Notes under the pieces: generated by a model
Seen by the model: only the letters and a program-made list of their open reading frames with translations
Databases searched by the model: none
Told to the model about the DNA's origin: nothing
Part shown: positions 23,535-34,810 of the stretch, piece after piece
Numbering within the stretch: position 1 is the stretch's first letter
Layout of the letters: each line of letters starts with the position of its first letter
Made by a program: the position numbers and the translations under genes
Assembly: GCA_028023455.1 (NCBI GenBank)
Contig: JAQFVV010000021.1
Span: 3,500,853-3,564,852 of the forward strand
DNA: 64,000 nucleotides
Source: Epiperipatus broadwayi
Taxonomy: Eukaryota > Onychophora > Udeonychophora > Euonychophora > Peripatidae
Direction of reading: 5' to 3'

Positions 23535-24165
23535 AAATAATTACAATTTGATTCATAAGGGTAAAACTTTCTGCATTTATAACTTTGACACTATCCAATT
23601 CAGATGAATACATTAAGAATTAGTAGTATTATGTGGTTTACAAGTGTCAAACATTCTTTGTGCATAAGTTTGACACCATTACTTCAGATAAATACTTTTT
23701 ATGATTATTACTAATCATTTATTAAACTAGAGATTATCCCTAGCCCATATGTAAACTCTAAACTTTAGTTAAAGATTAATATATGTATTTAAATTATATA
23801 TAGTCACATGAACTAACTTCACTCTTTTTTCCATGCGTAATATCTTTTTTAGATATAAACTTCTACTCCTTTCATTTTTGATACATTTGGATAAAGATAT
23901 TTGGAAAATATAAATGCCTCTGCTCCAAGAAATGCATTCCATACTGAATCCCCACTCTTCATATTTGTACCACATCTCAATATTTCCCACATGACTTCAT
24001 TATTTGTTCAATATTTATCAATATCAAATGATTACATTTTGATTCACAAATATCAAATTTTTTGCACTCACAACTTTGGTACAATCCACTTCAAATAAAT
24101 ACAGTAATAATTATTACTAATCATTTATTAGGTTAGAGATTATCATATCATTTCTAATGCAGATA
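23535..24165 (-). mobile_element. E-type repeat, two tandem partial units
   Basis: The phrase 'attactaatcatttattaNNNtagagattatc' occurs near 23706 and 24110, and 'aactttgNNacaatNcacttNa' phrases precede both. Period is about 405 bp. A relic of the E-type hammerhead lies near 23925-23965 on the minus strand (CTGATGA changed, GAAATGCAT recognisable as GGAATGCAT). The same family as 46317-46740. Confidence 0.45.
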
Positions 24166-24534
24166 TATACTTTAAATCCAACTAAAGATTAATATACATG
24201 TTTTTAAATAAACGCGAACATGTGGAATAATTAATCCAACTTCAGCTCTCTTCTTCTATGTGTACTATCTTTTTTAGATATTTTAAAATTACCATTAAAT
24301 CATATCTGAGTTAAAATGCTTTGCAACTGCTTGTTCTAGTACCTGATATCTTTTTATTTTACTACTTTCTTTAATTTATCATATTACTCTGTTACCTTTT
24401 TTTTTGGGGGGGAGGGGTCTATATGCTAGCACTATCATGGATGATGTGCTTAATTCAACAATATTATATATCAAAGGAGTCCTTTTTCATACACATAGCA
24501 GTCTAATGCTACTGTTTCTTCACTGATTCCCTGT

Positions 24535-24800
24535 GCAGCTTAATGCAGTAATAGAATGATGTACTTAAAGAACTAAAAGTTTCTGGATCAAAGTTCAAGT
24601 AGTTACTTCTAGTGGTTGGATGTCATATGACTTCCTAAACAAATAACCATTCAACTGAATGTCATATGATCTTCTGAACCAATAACCATTCAACTGAATG
24701 TCATATGATCTTCTGAACAAATAACCATTCAACTGAATGTCATATGATCTTCTGAACAAATAACCATTCAGCTATTTATTTTATCCTGTGCAATTTAGGC
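24535..24800 (+). repeat. SINE-beta copy with 39-bp tandem expansion
   Basis: A SINE-beta head-like part ('taatgcagtaatagaatgatg...ggatcaaagttcaag') runs into a tail that has expanded. At 24621-24776 the 39-bp unit starting TGTCATATGATCTTCTGAAC is repeated four times with starts at 24621, 24660, 24699 and 24738. The last three units are nearly identical; the first is more diverged. Confidence 0.8.
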
Positions 24801-25570
24801 TATGGATGTGATATTCTTAGTGGAATATCATAAATAAAATAAAACTTGCACTTCATTCAATTGTTGTAATTAACCTCTCATTAGAGGAGTTTGAACCTTA
24901 CATTTTGCTTATTCCATCTTAATTTATATTTTTGGTCTATAGAGTCAATCTTGTTTGCATTTCTTTAAGATATACTTAAGTTACAATTTGATATTTCAAT
25001 ACTTGTAACCGAATTATAATATAACCTACCATGATGGGTCACATCTCTTCTTGTATTTTAAATAACCCATAGTACTTTTAATATTTTACTAAGATTATGA
25101 GTTAAATAGAATCATATTTCAATTTCTTTTGTCTTGGGATTAATTTTAGAATAGAAGTTACGTTGTGCTGATTGCTTTTAATTTGTTGTGATCTTTTAGA
25201 AAACAGTTAAGGTTTCCTTAATTAACAAAATATCTTTCTTAAATTTACTCACAAAAATTGGAAGAGTTCAGCCAGGAAATAATGGAAACTGACCTTCTGT
25301 TCTGTATAAATTCTCCCTTGAAATTCACTCCACTTGGTTTTGTGTTGGAACAGAGTTATGATCTATAAGTCTGAGTTTTAGAGCCTGCAATTACATCACT
25401 GCTCTAAAGCAAACAAGGTAGTCTGGTAATAATTAGCTGGCTGAAAAGTCTTCTCTTCACTATTCGTTCCCATTAATGATATCTTAGGATATAAAAATGA
25501 TTTTATTACTTCTATTCTTTTCAATTTTCTTCTTTTCTTTTAAATCAAAAATAATATAATTTCATCAATT

Positions 25571-25960
25571 CATCATCATCATTTTCAAACATTATTGACC
25601 CACTGCAGGATAAAAGTCTCCAAGTTTAATCCAGTTTCTCTGATATTTAGCCTATCTTCCTCAAATCACTCCAGCACACTTCATTATTTTATCCATCCAT
25701 CTCACATGTGATCTCTTTATAAAAGTGTTTTTACAAAATCTTATAATCTAGTTTAAATTTTCAATTGTCCATCTGTTAACATCTCTATGTCCAGCCCAAC
25801 TCCATTTCAGTTTATTCTTTCTTTCAATGATAACAGTAACAGCTGTTTGTTCTCTTACCCATTTTTTTCAGTCTCTTCTTGTTACTCCTAACATATATAT
25901 CTCCATATTTAGTTGAATGTTCTGTAGTCTCTGTATTGCTCTTCTGTTAAATGTCCAAAT
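25571..25960 (-). mobile_element. RTE-type LINE, copy D (3' fragment)
   Basis: Only the 3' simple repeat (CATCATCATC) and the C-terminal tail and thumb region remain, matching copy A 10620-11028 in reverse with several lesions. Comparison with the paralogous unit at 26700-26740 places the insertion between 'atcaatt' and 'attgt', so both edges are fixed to within a few bases. Confidence 0.8.
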
Positions 25961-26163
25961 ATTGTCATAAAGAAATAGTTGTGCATACTTTTGATGATAA
26001 CTGTTAACAGAAGCATTGAAGGAAATCGTGACCAACTTTATTTACAAAATAAGTATTTCAATCTGGTGATCTTATTAATGGCATATCAAAACCAAGACAG
26101 TCTTATAAAGAGTATTCCCATCTAGACAGCTGAATATATATATGTGTATATATATATATATAT

Positions 26164-26625
26164 ACCACTTTTATTGTTAAAAGAAGGTTGCCTTGACAAC
26201 AGTTTGAAATTGTTGATTGTGATTGATATTGGAATTGTCGAAGGTTGTCTGGTATTTAATGATTCCTATAAATCCATTTAGCCTTGTGCATTATTACACT
26301 TATTATTCAAGTAATACTTTGATTTCAATTTGATAATGTATAATTGCAGTTTGTAATACTATTTATTAGTCTATATTCAGAATAGGTTATATTTACCTGT
26401 TTAAAGAGATTTATTTAAACTTCTTTGCATCAATAATTTCAATCTCTGTGGTCAAGTTGTAATCTTTGGTGTCTATATAAGTATATTACGCCATTAATAA
26501 AGGTGGGATTCCACTTTTATTGTTAAAAGGAGGTTGCCTTGACAACAGTTTCAAATTGTTGATTATTATTGATATTGTGATTGTCTAATTGTAGATTGTT
26601 TTTTAATGATATATATATACACATT
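26164..26625 (+). repeat. Repeat R1, tandem with 347-bp period
   Basis: The block 'ccacttttattgttaaaag' followed by 'aggttgccttgacaacag' occurs at 26164 and again at 26511, so one full ~347-bp unit plus the start of a second is present. The sequence between has 'cctgtttaaagagatttatttaaacttctttgcatc', shared with the reverse copy at 52960-53500. Confidence 0.75.
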
Positions 26626-26920
26626 ATTCATCTTCATTAACGATATCTTAGGATGTAAAAATGATTTCATTACTTCTGTTCATTATTTTACTTACTTTCT
26701 CCTAAATCAAAAATAAGAGTATAAATTTAATCAATTATTGTAAAAAAATATAATGCAATGAAGAAATAATTATACATATGGCCAATGATAACTGTTAACA
26801 GAAGCAATGAAGAAACTTACTATGAACTTTAATTACAAAAGTATTTCAATCCAGTGGTCTTATTAATGTAATGACATGTCAAAATTACCACAATGTCATG
26901 AAGAGTATATCCATCTAGAC

Positions 26921-27415
26921 CAGGGGTGGGCAATTGTTTTGGCTCGGGGGTCACAGAGGTTGATGGAGGGTCACATCAGGAACCACTTTATGGAAGCGAA
27001 GGTTAGTGGAGAGCCACACTTTTTTTTCATGACACAATAAACACACTACTTTATTCCCTGTATTATCAAAGAAATATTTGTTTGTCCATTCTTCATTAAA
27101 CACACGACATTCATCACCAATTTTACATTTTTTCAGAGGGTTCATGGTTTCACTAAAGTTGGAAATGTATATATTTGCTAATGCAAAGACAAAATTGAAA
27201 TTAACCAGATCAAATGGAAAAGCACTGTAAATTGTATCTACACTGCACATGTGTATTGATGTGGCCATCCTAGTGGAAAATATGAGATGAATCTTCGGTC
27301 GTGCACGGGAAGGAAATCTCAGTTCAAGGCGGATTTTTCTGATTGTCTTGGTGGTCCACATAAAAACTCTTAGTGGGCCACATGTGGCCCTCGGGCCGCT
27401 AATTTCCCACCCCTA
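26921..27415 (-). mobile_element. hAT-type MITE with transposase 5' remnant
   Basis: It is flanked by perfect 8-bp duplications ATCTAGAC (26913-26920 and 27416-27423), and the ends are inverted repeats (CAGGGGTGGGCAA, and TAGGGGTGGGAAA in reverse). Both are hallmarks of hAT transposons. On the minus strand from the ATG at 27143-27145 it encodes MNPLKKCKIGDECRVFNEEW...KVVCLLCHEKKV...NLRFHK. That is the N terminus of a hAT-type transposase with the start of a BED-like zinc finger (C-x2-C present, distal His region cut short). The catalytic part is deleted, so it needs a helper transposase. Similar proteins are often labelled GTF2I-repeat-domain-2-like or ZBED-like. Confidence 0.85.
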
Positions 27416-27775
27416 ATCTAGACCACTGTGTATATATATAAACACACACACACTATTCATGCCTATTAAATAATTTCATTATTTCTCTTTTTTGTCATTT
27501 ACTTGCTTTCTATTGAATCAAAAAATAACAGTATAATTTAATCAATTAATTTACAAGGAAATAGAATGCCATAAAAAACCAATCATATACAGTATATTTT
27601 TTATCTTTCAAATATCATATATATTTTTTATGATAGCTACTAACAGCAACAATGGAAAAAACTATCAGTTTAATATATATATAAATAAGTATTTCAATCT
27701 GGTCATCTTATTAATGGTACTTAAAAACTACCACAATACCATCAAGAGTATATCCATCTTGACCATTGTATAGTG

Positions 27776-28724
27776 ATATAACTGAAAAATATCCTGTCAA
27801 CTTGAATATACAGTTGTTAATACCTTTAGCTCAGCTAACTAATATAGATTATTCACAAAATGTAAGCATAGTGAAAGAGGGTGGTCTGAGTTCATTGCTG
27901 GTGAATGTTTGCGATATAGTGGAATTGAGTTGAGGGATGAGCTGATAATCCCCCCCCTCCTCCTCCCAAAAAAAAAAAAAAAAAAATCTGGGTACCCTTT
28001 GAGAATTGAAAGACATATGTATATACACATACACTGCTCTTGTGAAATATTTAAGTTAAAAAACGTAACCTTTTCATTTTAGATCGTCATTGTGAAAAAA
28101 TATCAAAGGAGATAAAAATTGTCAATTAAAACTTGTACATGATACAGCAATGTATAAAGTATAAAACGTCAATGGAATATTATAACCAAAAACAATCGAT
28201 ACGCTGTTTTTCAAGCAATTCAAAAATTTAAAAAATAAAACATGAATCAGAGGAAACGAAAAAAGAGAAGAAAAAAACCTTGCTAGATAATGCCGTATTA
28301 TTCGCAATTTATACAACCTCCTTTCATATAATCTAGAATTTTATCACTAAAAGAAAAATAAATATTTTATCGTTTTATAATGATGAAAGCTTTAGATTTT
28401 GAGAAATTTACTTTTTTCTTTTCTTTAAAAAAATTAGAGCGTAAATTTTGAATTAAAAAAGATAAAAAAACATATTGAAAAACCAAGTGTGAAAATACAG
28501 TACCTCCCCCCCCAATCCCATATAAAGTTATTATAGTATTTATTCAGCAAAATAGTTATATTACAATCAGTCAAATATGACGCGACCTCCTGAATAACTC
28601 ACAAGCAACCGTTGTAACCAAATGTAGTGGTTCTAACTACAAAAAAAGGAAATATATATATTAATACAAAGAATAAAAAGTAAAAAGATATAAGATCAAA
28701 AGAAAAGTGAAGAAGTTGGAATTG
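27776..28724. other. Intronic DNA, C/T-A tract, no gene recognised
   Basis: A C/T run (27950-27967) abuts an A run (27968-27986), and a second C run lies near 28504-28513. Otherwise the DNA is AT-rich without recognised repeats or exons. CpG dinucleotides become more frequent from about 28580. Confidence 0.5.
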
Positions 28725-28911
28725 AAATTGCTGCGCATGCGCTTAAACACCTAATCCTACTGCCATAGTTGAGGCAGTGAGATGGTCTGTTACCACGAGA
28801 AACTCACGATAACTGGACCTTGTAGTAAACAAAACGATCGAAGATGGTTCCACGAAAGAAAATGGAGAGAAAATGAAATAAAGCATAATAATGATTCATT
28901 TCATTGTAAGT
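28725..28911 (+). promoter_or_regulatory. Candidate internal promoter and first exon
   Basis: A local CpG- and GC-richer patch contains TGCGCATGCGC (28732-28742), an exact match to the NRF-1 site. About 165 bp downstream is a consensus donor GTAAGT (28906-28911). An ATG at 28842 opens only a 10-codon frame. This could be an alternative, non-coding first exon for complexin on the plus strand, or an unrelated transcript. The evidence is motif-level only. Confidence 0.25.
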
Positions 28912-29152
28912 GTTAGTAATAGTTGTAAATGAATTAAGCTAACTGCATCTAACCTTGCATTGATTATTGTTATTAATATAAATGTATGTGAAAAATATGG
29001 GTAAGCTATTGATGTTAATGTTTCAATATTTTCTTGACAATAAGATAATAGCCTTAAAAAGTTATTCCAATGAAGCTAACAGCATCTAATCTTGCATTGA
29101 TTATTGTTATTAATATGTCTGTGAAAAATATGGGTAAGCTATTGATGTTAAT

Positions 29153-29596
29153 AGTCAAATAAGAGTCATATATCACATGACCCTATCTCTTAAGCTTGTA
29201 AGTTATAAACAATGAGGATTGCCAATTCCTCTACAAGATTTATGATAAATGCTTAGCCAGGGACAGCACTTAAAATATCCCTGTCAGCAACCCCTCCCCA
29301 AACCCCTGACCATTGTTTCATGCTTTGGCACTCCTCAGAGAGGTGTCAGGGTAGGTTCAGACACTAGATCTAAAAATACCAACCCAAAGCCAAGCATTTA
29401 TCTAAAAGTTATCTATTGAGTGGAAAATCTGAAATTTTCAGACATCTACATGTCTTCAAACCCAGCTATCCAACTCAAATAGCTATATGGGGCTGATAGA
29501 TCTTCAGCCATACCATATAGTAGTAGTCTTAGCAATATAAAATTGCATAAGACTTATGGCAGAGACTATAAATAGTCAAATAAGCTTGTAAGTTAT
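29153..29596 (-). mobile_element. Hammerhead-bearing repeat, exact insertion limits
   Basis: Alignment to the uninterrupted unit 1 fixes the element at 444 bp, with at most a 2-bp AT duplication at the edges. It starts AGTCAAATAAGAGTC and carries terminal direct repeats: 'agtcaaataag' at 29153 and 29574, and 'taagcttgtaagttata' at 29191 and 29581. It therefore holds slightly more than one ~390-420-nt monomer. The left part matches the hairpin element at 18029-18310; the rest matches the B-type monomer body. Confidence 0.75.
29303..29343 (-). ncRNA. Hammerhead ribozyme motif, complete core
   Basis: Read on the minus strand, helix I pairs CCTCT (29343-29339) with AGGGG (29307-29303). The core strand CTGAGGA is at 29338-29332. 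Stem II GTGC/GCAT closes CAAA (29331-29320) with one G-U pair. GAAA is at 29319-29316, helix III is A-U and C-G with one mismatch, and the cleavage site GTC ends at 29308. Unlike the related copy at 18116, G12 is intact. Confidence 0.6.
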
Positions 29597-29645
29597 ATGT
29601 TTCAATATTTTCTTGACAATAAGATAATAGCCTTAAAAATTCCAA

Positions 29646-32600
29646 TGATCATCATCATCATCAACCATTACCAATCCACTGCCAGGATGAAGGTCTCTCC
29701 AAGTTCAATCCATCTCCGATATTTAGCATCTCTTCTCCACATCACCCCTGCACACTTTCTTATTTTAGCCATCCATCTCACATGTGGTCTCTTTCTGGGT
29801 CTTTTATAATCTATTGGAATCCAGTTTAAGATTTCAATTGTCTATCTATTATCATCTGTTCTAGTAATATGTCGAACCCAACTCCACTTTAGTCTTTTAA
29901 TTTTTTCAATGAGGTCAGTAACACCTGTTTGTTCTCTTACCCATATATTGCATTTTTGATCTCTTTTTCTTACTCCCAACATGCATCTCTTCATACTTCT
30001 TTGAGTGGCCTGAAGTCTCTGTATTGCTCTTCTATTAAGTGTCCAAGTCTCAGATCCATAAGTAAGAACTGGTAAAACACATTTATTAAAAACCTTCCTT
30101 TTCAAACACATAGGCATATTTCCTTTTAGTATCAAGTTATTTCTACCAAAAGCACTCCAACCAATATTAATTCTATGATTAATTTCATCCATTATGTTTC
30201 CATCTGTATTAATAATCTGACCAAGGTATTTGTAATGGTTAACTTTTTCTAATTCATCATAATCAATCTTTATTTTCATATTTTGAGAAAATCCATTAAA
30301 CATTACTTTAGTCTTTTTAACATTTATCTTTAATCTTACTTTCATCTGGTAACTCTTGCAACATTTCCTGCAACTCTAAAGCATTATTTACAAAAACAAC
30401 TACATCATCTGCAAAATCTAAATGACTTAAGTAATCAATAATCTGACCAAGGCAATTTGTAATGGTTAACTTCTTCTAACTCATCATAATCAATCTTTAT
30501 TTTCATATTTTGAGAAAATCCATTAAACATTACTTTAATCTTTTTAACATTTATCTTTAGTCCTATTTTCATCTGATAACTCCTGCAACATTTCCTGCAA
30601 CTCTAAAGCATTATTTGCAAAAACAACTACATCATCTGCAAAATCTAAATAACTTAAATAATCTCCATTTACTTTCACTCCTTTAGCTTCCCATTTTAAT
30701 CCACAAAATACTTCTTGCAACACTGCTGTAAAAAGTTTTGGAGATATGGATCACTCTGTCTTACACCCTTCTCAATGTTGAATTTCCTAGTATCATTATG
30801 TAATGTAATTGTTGCATTTTTATAAATATTCTTTAAAATATGACAATATCCTGGATCTATACCTTGATGATCCAATGCTTTAATCACTGAAGAAATGTTT
30901 ATAGAATCAAATGTCTTTTCATAATCTACAAATCCAAAACATAATAGCAACTCATATTCATTCACTCTTTCTATAACTACTCTCAATACCTGGATATGAT
31001 CTACTGTATTAAAACCACTTTTAAAACTAGTTTGTTCTCTTGGTTAGTGGAAACCCAATACTCTCTGCAGACGAATTGTAATTATCTTGGTAAAAATTTT
31101 GTATAAAACTGATAAAAGGCTGATAGGTCTGTAATTTCTAATATCTTCTTTATCACCTTTTTTAAATATTAATATTAATACTGCATTCTTCCAATCATCT
31201 GGTATATCTTTATCATTTAGACATTTGGTATATAACTTTGCTAAAAAATGTTCTATTTCTTCACCTGCTTCTTTTAATATATCAATTATAATTCCATCAT
31301 TACCTGGAGCTTTTCCTTTCTTCATAAATTTAATTGCATGTCTCACTTCTTCATTTAAAATTCTGGACAATTCGGAAGATATAATAGATATAGGAGGAAC
31401 TTGTTCTTTATTACTATATAATTCTTGATAGAAACCTTCTACCCATTTCATGATATCATCTCTCTTCTTTTTAGTAATAATTCCATCTTTTTTTTCTTAT
31501 TACAGATATAAATTTCCTACCAATACCAAAATGTTGTTTTACACTCTTGAGACTTTTATTCTCTTCTATGGCTTTCCTTGCTAGTTCACAGCTATACTTT
31601 CTTATATCATTTTCAACTCTTCCGGACCATTTTACAAAATTCAAAATATTCAATCCTTTTTAATGCATCATTTTTGTATATCTTCATATTCCTTCTTTTC
31701 TTCATAAATTCTCTAGTCTCAGTAGAAATTTTATTGGTCAATTGCTGCTTTTTTCTACCAGCTATCTTTGTTGCAGTTTTTAAAAGTGTATCAGTTATTT
31801 TCATATTAATTTTATTCAAATCTGAATCCTGTTCAAGATCTACTAATACTTGAAACCGATTTGTAAGTTCTAATGTGAAATTCATTAGAATGTTTCTGAA
31901 GATTAGGAATATCAACTGTAAATATTGTTTTTTTAATAATTTTTGTCTCTAGTTTTGTATTAATTGATGATCACTTCCTGTGTTAAATGTATTAAAAACA
32001 TTACAATCTTGAAATATATATTTTCTGTTAGTCAAAATATAATCCAATTCTGCTGTACCTTCATTTGGATACTTCCATGTCCATTTCCTTTTAACATTTT
32101 TCTCAAAAAAAAAAAAATTCATAATATAAAGTTTTCCTTTTCTGCAAACTACAGAAGTCTATGTCCTCTCTCATTTCTATTACCATAAAAAAAATTACTT
32201 ACAGCACTTTCATCTTTCATTTGTTTATCAATTCCAGCATTAAAGTCTCCCATCACAATTTTAAAATGTTGTTTACTCTGATCAAAAGCCTTTTGTACAT
32301 CCATATAAAAATCTACTATTTCATCACTATGAGAACTTGGGGCATAAACCTGAATTATCTGCATTTAATATCTGCTATTAATAACTAATCTTGCCACTCT
32401 GTCCAATACTTCGTCAATATCCATAACATTATTCTTCCACTTTTTATTTGTAATGAATCCTACTCCACTTGTATTTCCAATATTTGTGCCTTTATAGTAA
32501 AGTAATGTCCACTTTTTTAAATCAATTGTCTCTTCACCTTTTCTTCTAACTTCACAAAGTCTAATAATGTCACATTTAATATAAGACAATTCTTTTTCTA

Positions 32601-32895
32601 ATTCTTGTAATCTTCCTTCACTTGAAAGTGATCTGCAGTTGTAAGTACCTAAATAAGAAGTCATCATCAAATGGTAGCCTGGGTCCACAATCAGGAGATT
32701 CTTAGCACTCTCCACTTTTGGCCACCAATTGCTGCCTTGTTAGCAATGTTACAGCCACCTGGAAATAAGGGCCATGATTGATTTTTTGTCTGTCATGATT
32801 GTATATATCTATTGGAAAAATATTTATCATTTACACATACCTTCATTCTGCCCTATCAAGCAACTGAAAAGAAAGACCATGATGTTTCTTGATCA
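29646..32895 (-). mobile_element. RTE-type LINE, copy B (nearly full length, decayed)
   Basis: It runs from the 3' simple repeat (29648-29665) to the 5' 'gaaagaccatg' block near 32890 and is colinear with copy A throughout. Endonuclease motifs YNCRSL, LCEVRRKGE and MGDFNAG lie in 32220-32660. RT motifs [28 protein letters not shown] and GVRQSDP lie in 30730-31330. The frame is broken at many places, for example near 30340, 30690, 31040, 31450, 31620, 31920 and 32110. The RT region holds an internal duplication (separate entry). Confidence 0.85.
30211..30663 (-). repeat. 226-bp tandem duplication inside RTE copy B
   Basis: Unit 1 (30211-30436) and unit 2 (30437-30663) both cover the segment from the catalytic FADD region to the KYLGQII region of the RT. 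The two units differ at several single bases (for example ggtattt/ggcaattt, tttttctaattc/ttcttctaactc), so they are not a fresh exact copy. Confidence 0.85.
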
Positions 32896-32959
32896 TAAAC
32901 TCAGAGATCCATAAACTCACCATGCTGGCTAATGTGTATTGGTGAGCAGTCCATCCATG

Positions 32960-33150
32960 TCTGTATATTATATGAATAATCACATAGTAATAACAGTTGC
33001 AATGCCAAGAATGTATGGAGTGGACATTAGGATTTTGCCCTGTTCTATTCCTTTAAGGCCTCCAAGAGGAATCAAAGAGTCTCCTTTCAGTTAATAGCAA
33101 ACTCCTTTCTGCAGCCTTTCTGAGTATTTATTTATAAAGCAAATGCTTTC
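32960..33150 (+). repeat. Dispersed repeat G, copy 1
   Basis: It shares 'atgNatggagtggacatta...ttcNNttcctttNaaggcctccaaNanGaatcaaa' and flanking bases with 46060-46262. Class unknown; no coding potential. Confidence 0.5.
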
Positions 33151-33224
33151 TATATTAATTCCAATAATAGTAATTTTAAAAAATCAGTCAATTGTATGAT
33201 TTTTCCCCCAGATGTTCAATGCCT

Positions 33225-33715
33225 TTTTCATTCTTCTTGCATTAGATACAAATAAATAATTAACTGGCTTATTGCTTAAAAGAATGTTAAGTATTTGAAC
33301 CCAGGAAATGACAAAACTGTGTCATAATCCACAGATGATTCCAATATCTATCCCTAATAGCAACCACAATAAAATAAAAAATATCAGTCTAGCCAATTGA
33401 ACAGAATTCTTCTTGCATTAAATAAAAATTAAATGGCTTATTTATCAGGAATTCATAAGAGGTTTAAGCCCAGGAAATATCAAAGCTGTGTCATAATCCA
33501 TGAATCCTGCCCATCTTAATCCCTAAAAGCAACAATAATAAATAAATAAGGCAGCCTAGACAATGGAATGGAATTTTTACTGGATGTTCAATGACTTTTC
33601 CATTCTTCTTGTGCTAAATAAAAATAGATAATTAAATGGCTTATTACTTAAGAGATTGTTAAATAGTTTGAACCCAGGAAATAGCAAAGCTTTGTCATAA
33701 TCAAAGGAATTTGAG
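33225..33715 (-). repeat. SINE-beta array, three minus-strand units
   Basis: Three units of about 175 bp begin near 33225, 33405 and 33590. Each has 'cttcttgNNNtaNataNaaa', 'aatggcttattNcttaNNNgaNtNNtaa', 'tttgaacccaggaaatNNcaaagctNtgtcataatcNa'. A tail-to-head tandem of a tRNA-derived SINE, as at 3480-4130. Confidence 0.7.
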
Positions 33716-34289
33716 CTCCAGAACCTGAAGTACTTCCACTGCATGAAACCATGCAGCCCAATTTAGAATTAAAAGTGTATTTTAAGGTAGTAAGAATAAA
33801 GATTAATAGTGCAATATTAGAACATAATCTAACTATAAAATTTCACAGCTAATTAAGCACATGCATCTGTAAAGAAATCAGCGAATTTATATAACAGTGC
33901 TGCTGGAATTCTTAACAGAAAGTTATTTTGTAAGGCTAAAGCATACGATGCCAGGAACTTTTTGCTAACAAACTATTATCAAATTTATATGAGAAAGAAA
34001 ATATCTTTCAACAGAATATAAAAGCTCCTAGAAATTTATATATTTTAATATATACCTTTCTCATCAATGTCTTTGCAGTGTAATAATTATTGTACCTTTT
34101 GCAATTCTCATAACCTGAAGTTCAAATCTGGGCTGTGTAAAACATTTCTTTCAGAACCCAAACAAGCTTTGTATTTTTTCTCACAAAGTTTTACTCTGTA
34201 ACCAGCCTTCCTTCATTTCTTATGTTAAATACATTTTTTATTAAATTTTCCTCCTTCTTCACAAAGCTTTATTCGATTTGATTTAGTGC

Positions 34290-34440
34290 TGTTGTCACCC
34301 TGTGTGGTTTATTGCAATAGTAGAATATCGGACTCTGGAATATGGGATCCTAGGATCAATTCAAATGCTAGCACTTCTAGTCTCAAATTTTTTATGAACT
34401 CTTGAGCAATTAAGCTATTCAAATATTATTTTATCTATAA
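34290..34440 (+). mobile_element. SINE-beta copy
   Basis: A tRNA-like head 'ttattgcaatagtagaatatcggactctgg' and B-box-like 'ggatcaattc' are followed by the tail 'tttatgaactcttgagcaattaagctattcaa'. Another weak copy follows at 35185-35310. Confidence 0.55.
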
Positions 34441-34599
34441 TGTAATTGTATTTTGTAACTCTGAAGAAAACTGCTAGATAGTCAAAACTGTAAGATAATT
34501 AAAATTGAATAAAGCTTTGTGAATAAGGCAAAGAATGAGTAAAAATTTAGTACACATTTCATGCATAATTATCACTTGACTTTCTGAACAATTTACAAT

Positions 34600-34810
34600 A
34601 TGATTAATATGAAAATAGAGGGATTTGAAGTCAGGATTTTAGGATCTATTCATCCTCCACTTTATCTCAAGCAACTGATACACATGACCACACACATGCA
34701 AAAAAGACACAGGATTCCATTATATGTATTTAGTGCAGAACCAGCATTCATCAGTTGGGCCAGATCATAATCTACCACACATATATACAATCATTGCTCA
34801 GTTTGTATTA
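34600..34810 (-). mobile_element. E-type hammerhead-bearing repeat, degraded
   Basis: It carries 'gcattcatcagttgggccagatcataatct', matching the helix I and core strand of the E-type motif. CTGATGA is at 34754-34748 (minus), but GAAA has become TAAA and helix III is not formed. Confidence 0.45.

Larger units (their letters stand above)
25457..27775. repeat. Three paralogous ~300-bp units in direct order
   Basis: Units at 25457-26150, 26623-26920 and 27445-27770 share, in the same order, 'cactattcNtNcNattaatgatatcttagg', 'aatcaaaaataa...taatttaatcaatt', 'gataactgttaacagaagcaatgaag' and 'gagtatatccatctagac'. Unit 1 is split by RTE copy D. Unit 2 is followed by the hAT MITE. R1 sequence lies between units 1 and 2. 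Because the units align, they act as empty-site references for the insertions. Confidence 0.75.
28936..29645. repeat. ~135-bp tandem duplication split by an insertion
   Basis: Unit 1 (28936-29067) is repeated from 29071. The second unit stops at 29152, resumes at 29597 ('atgtttcaatattttcttgac') and ends at 29645. The interruption is the hammerhead-bearing element 29153-29596. RTE copy B begins directly after. Confidence 0.85.
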
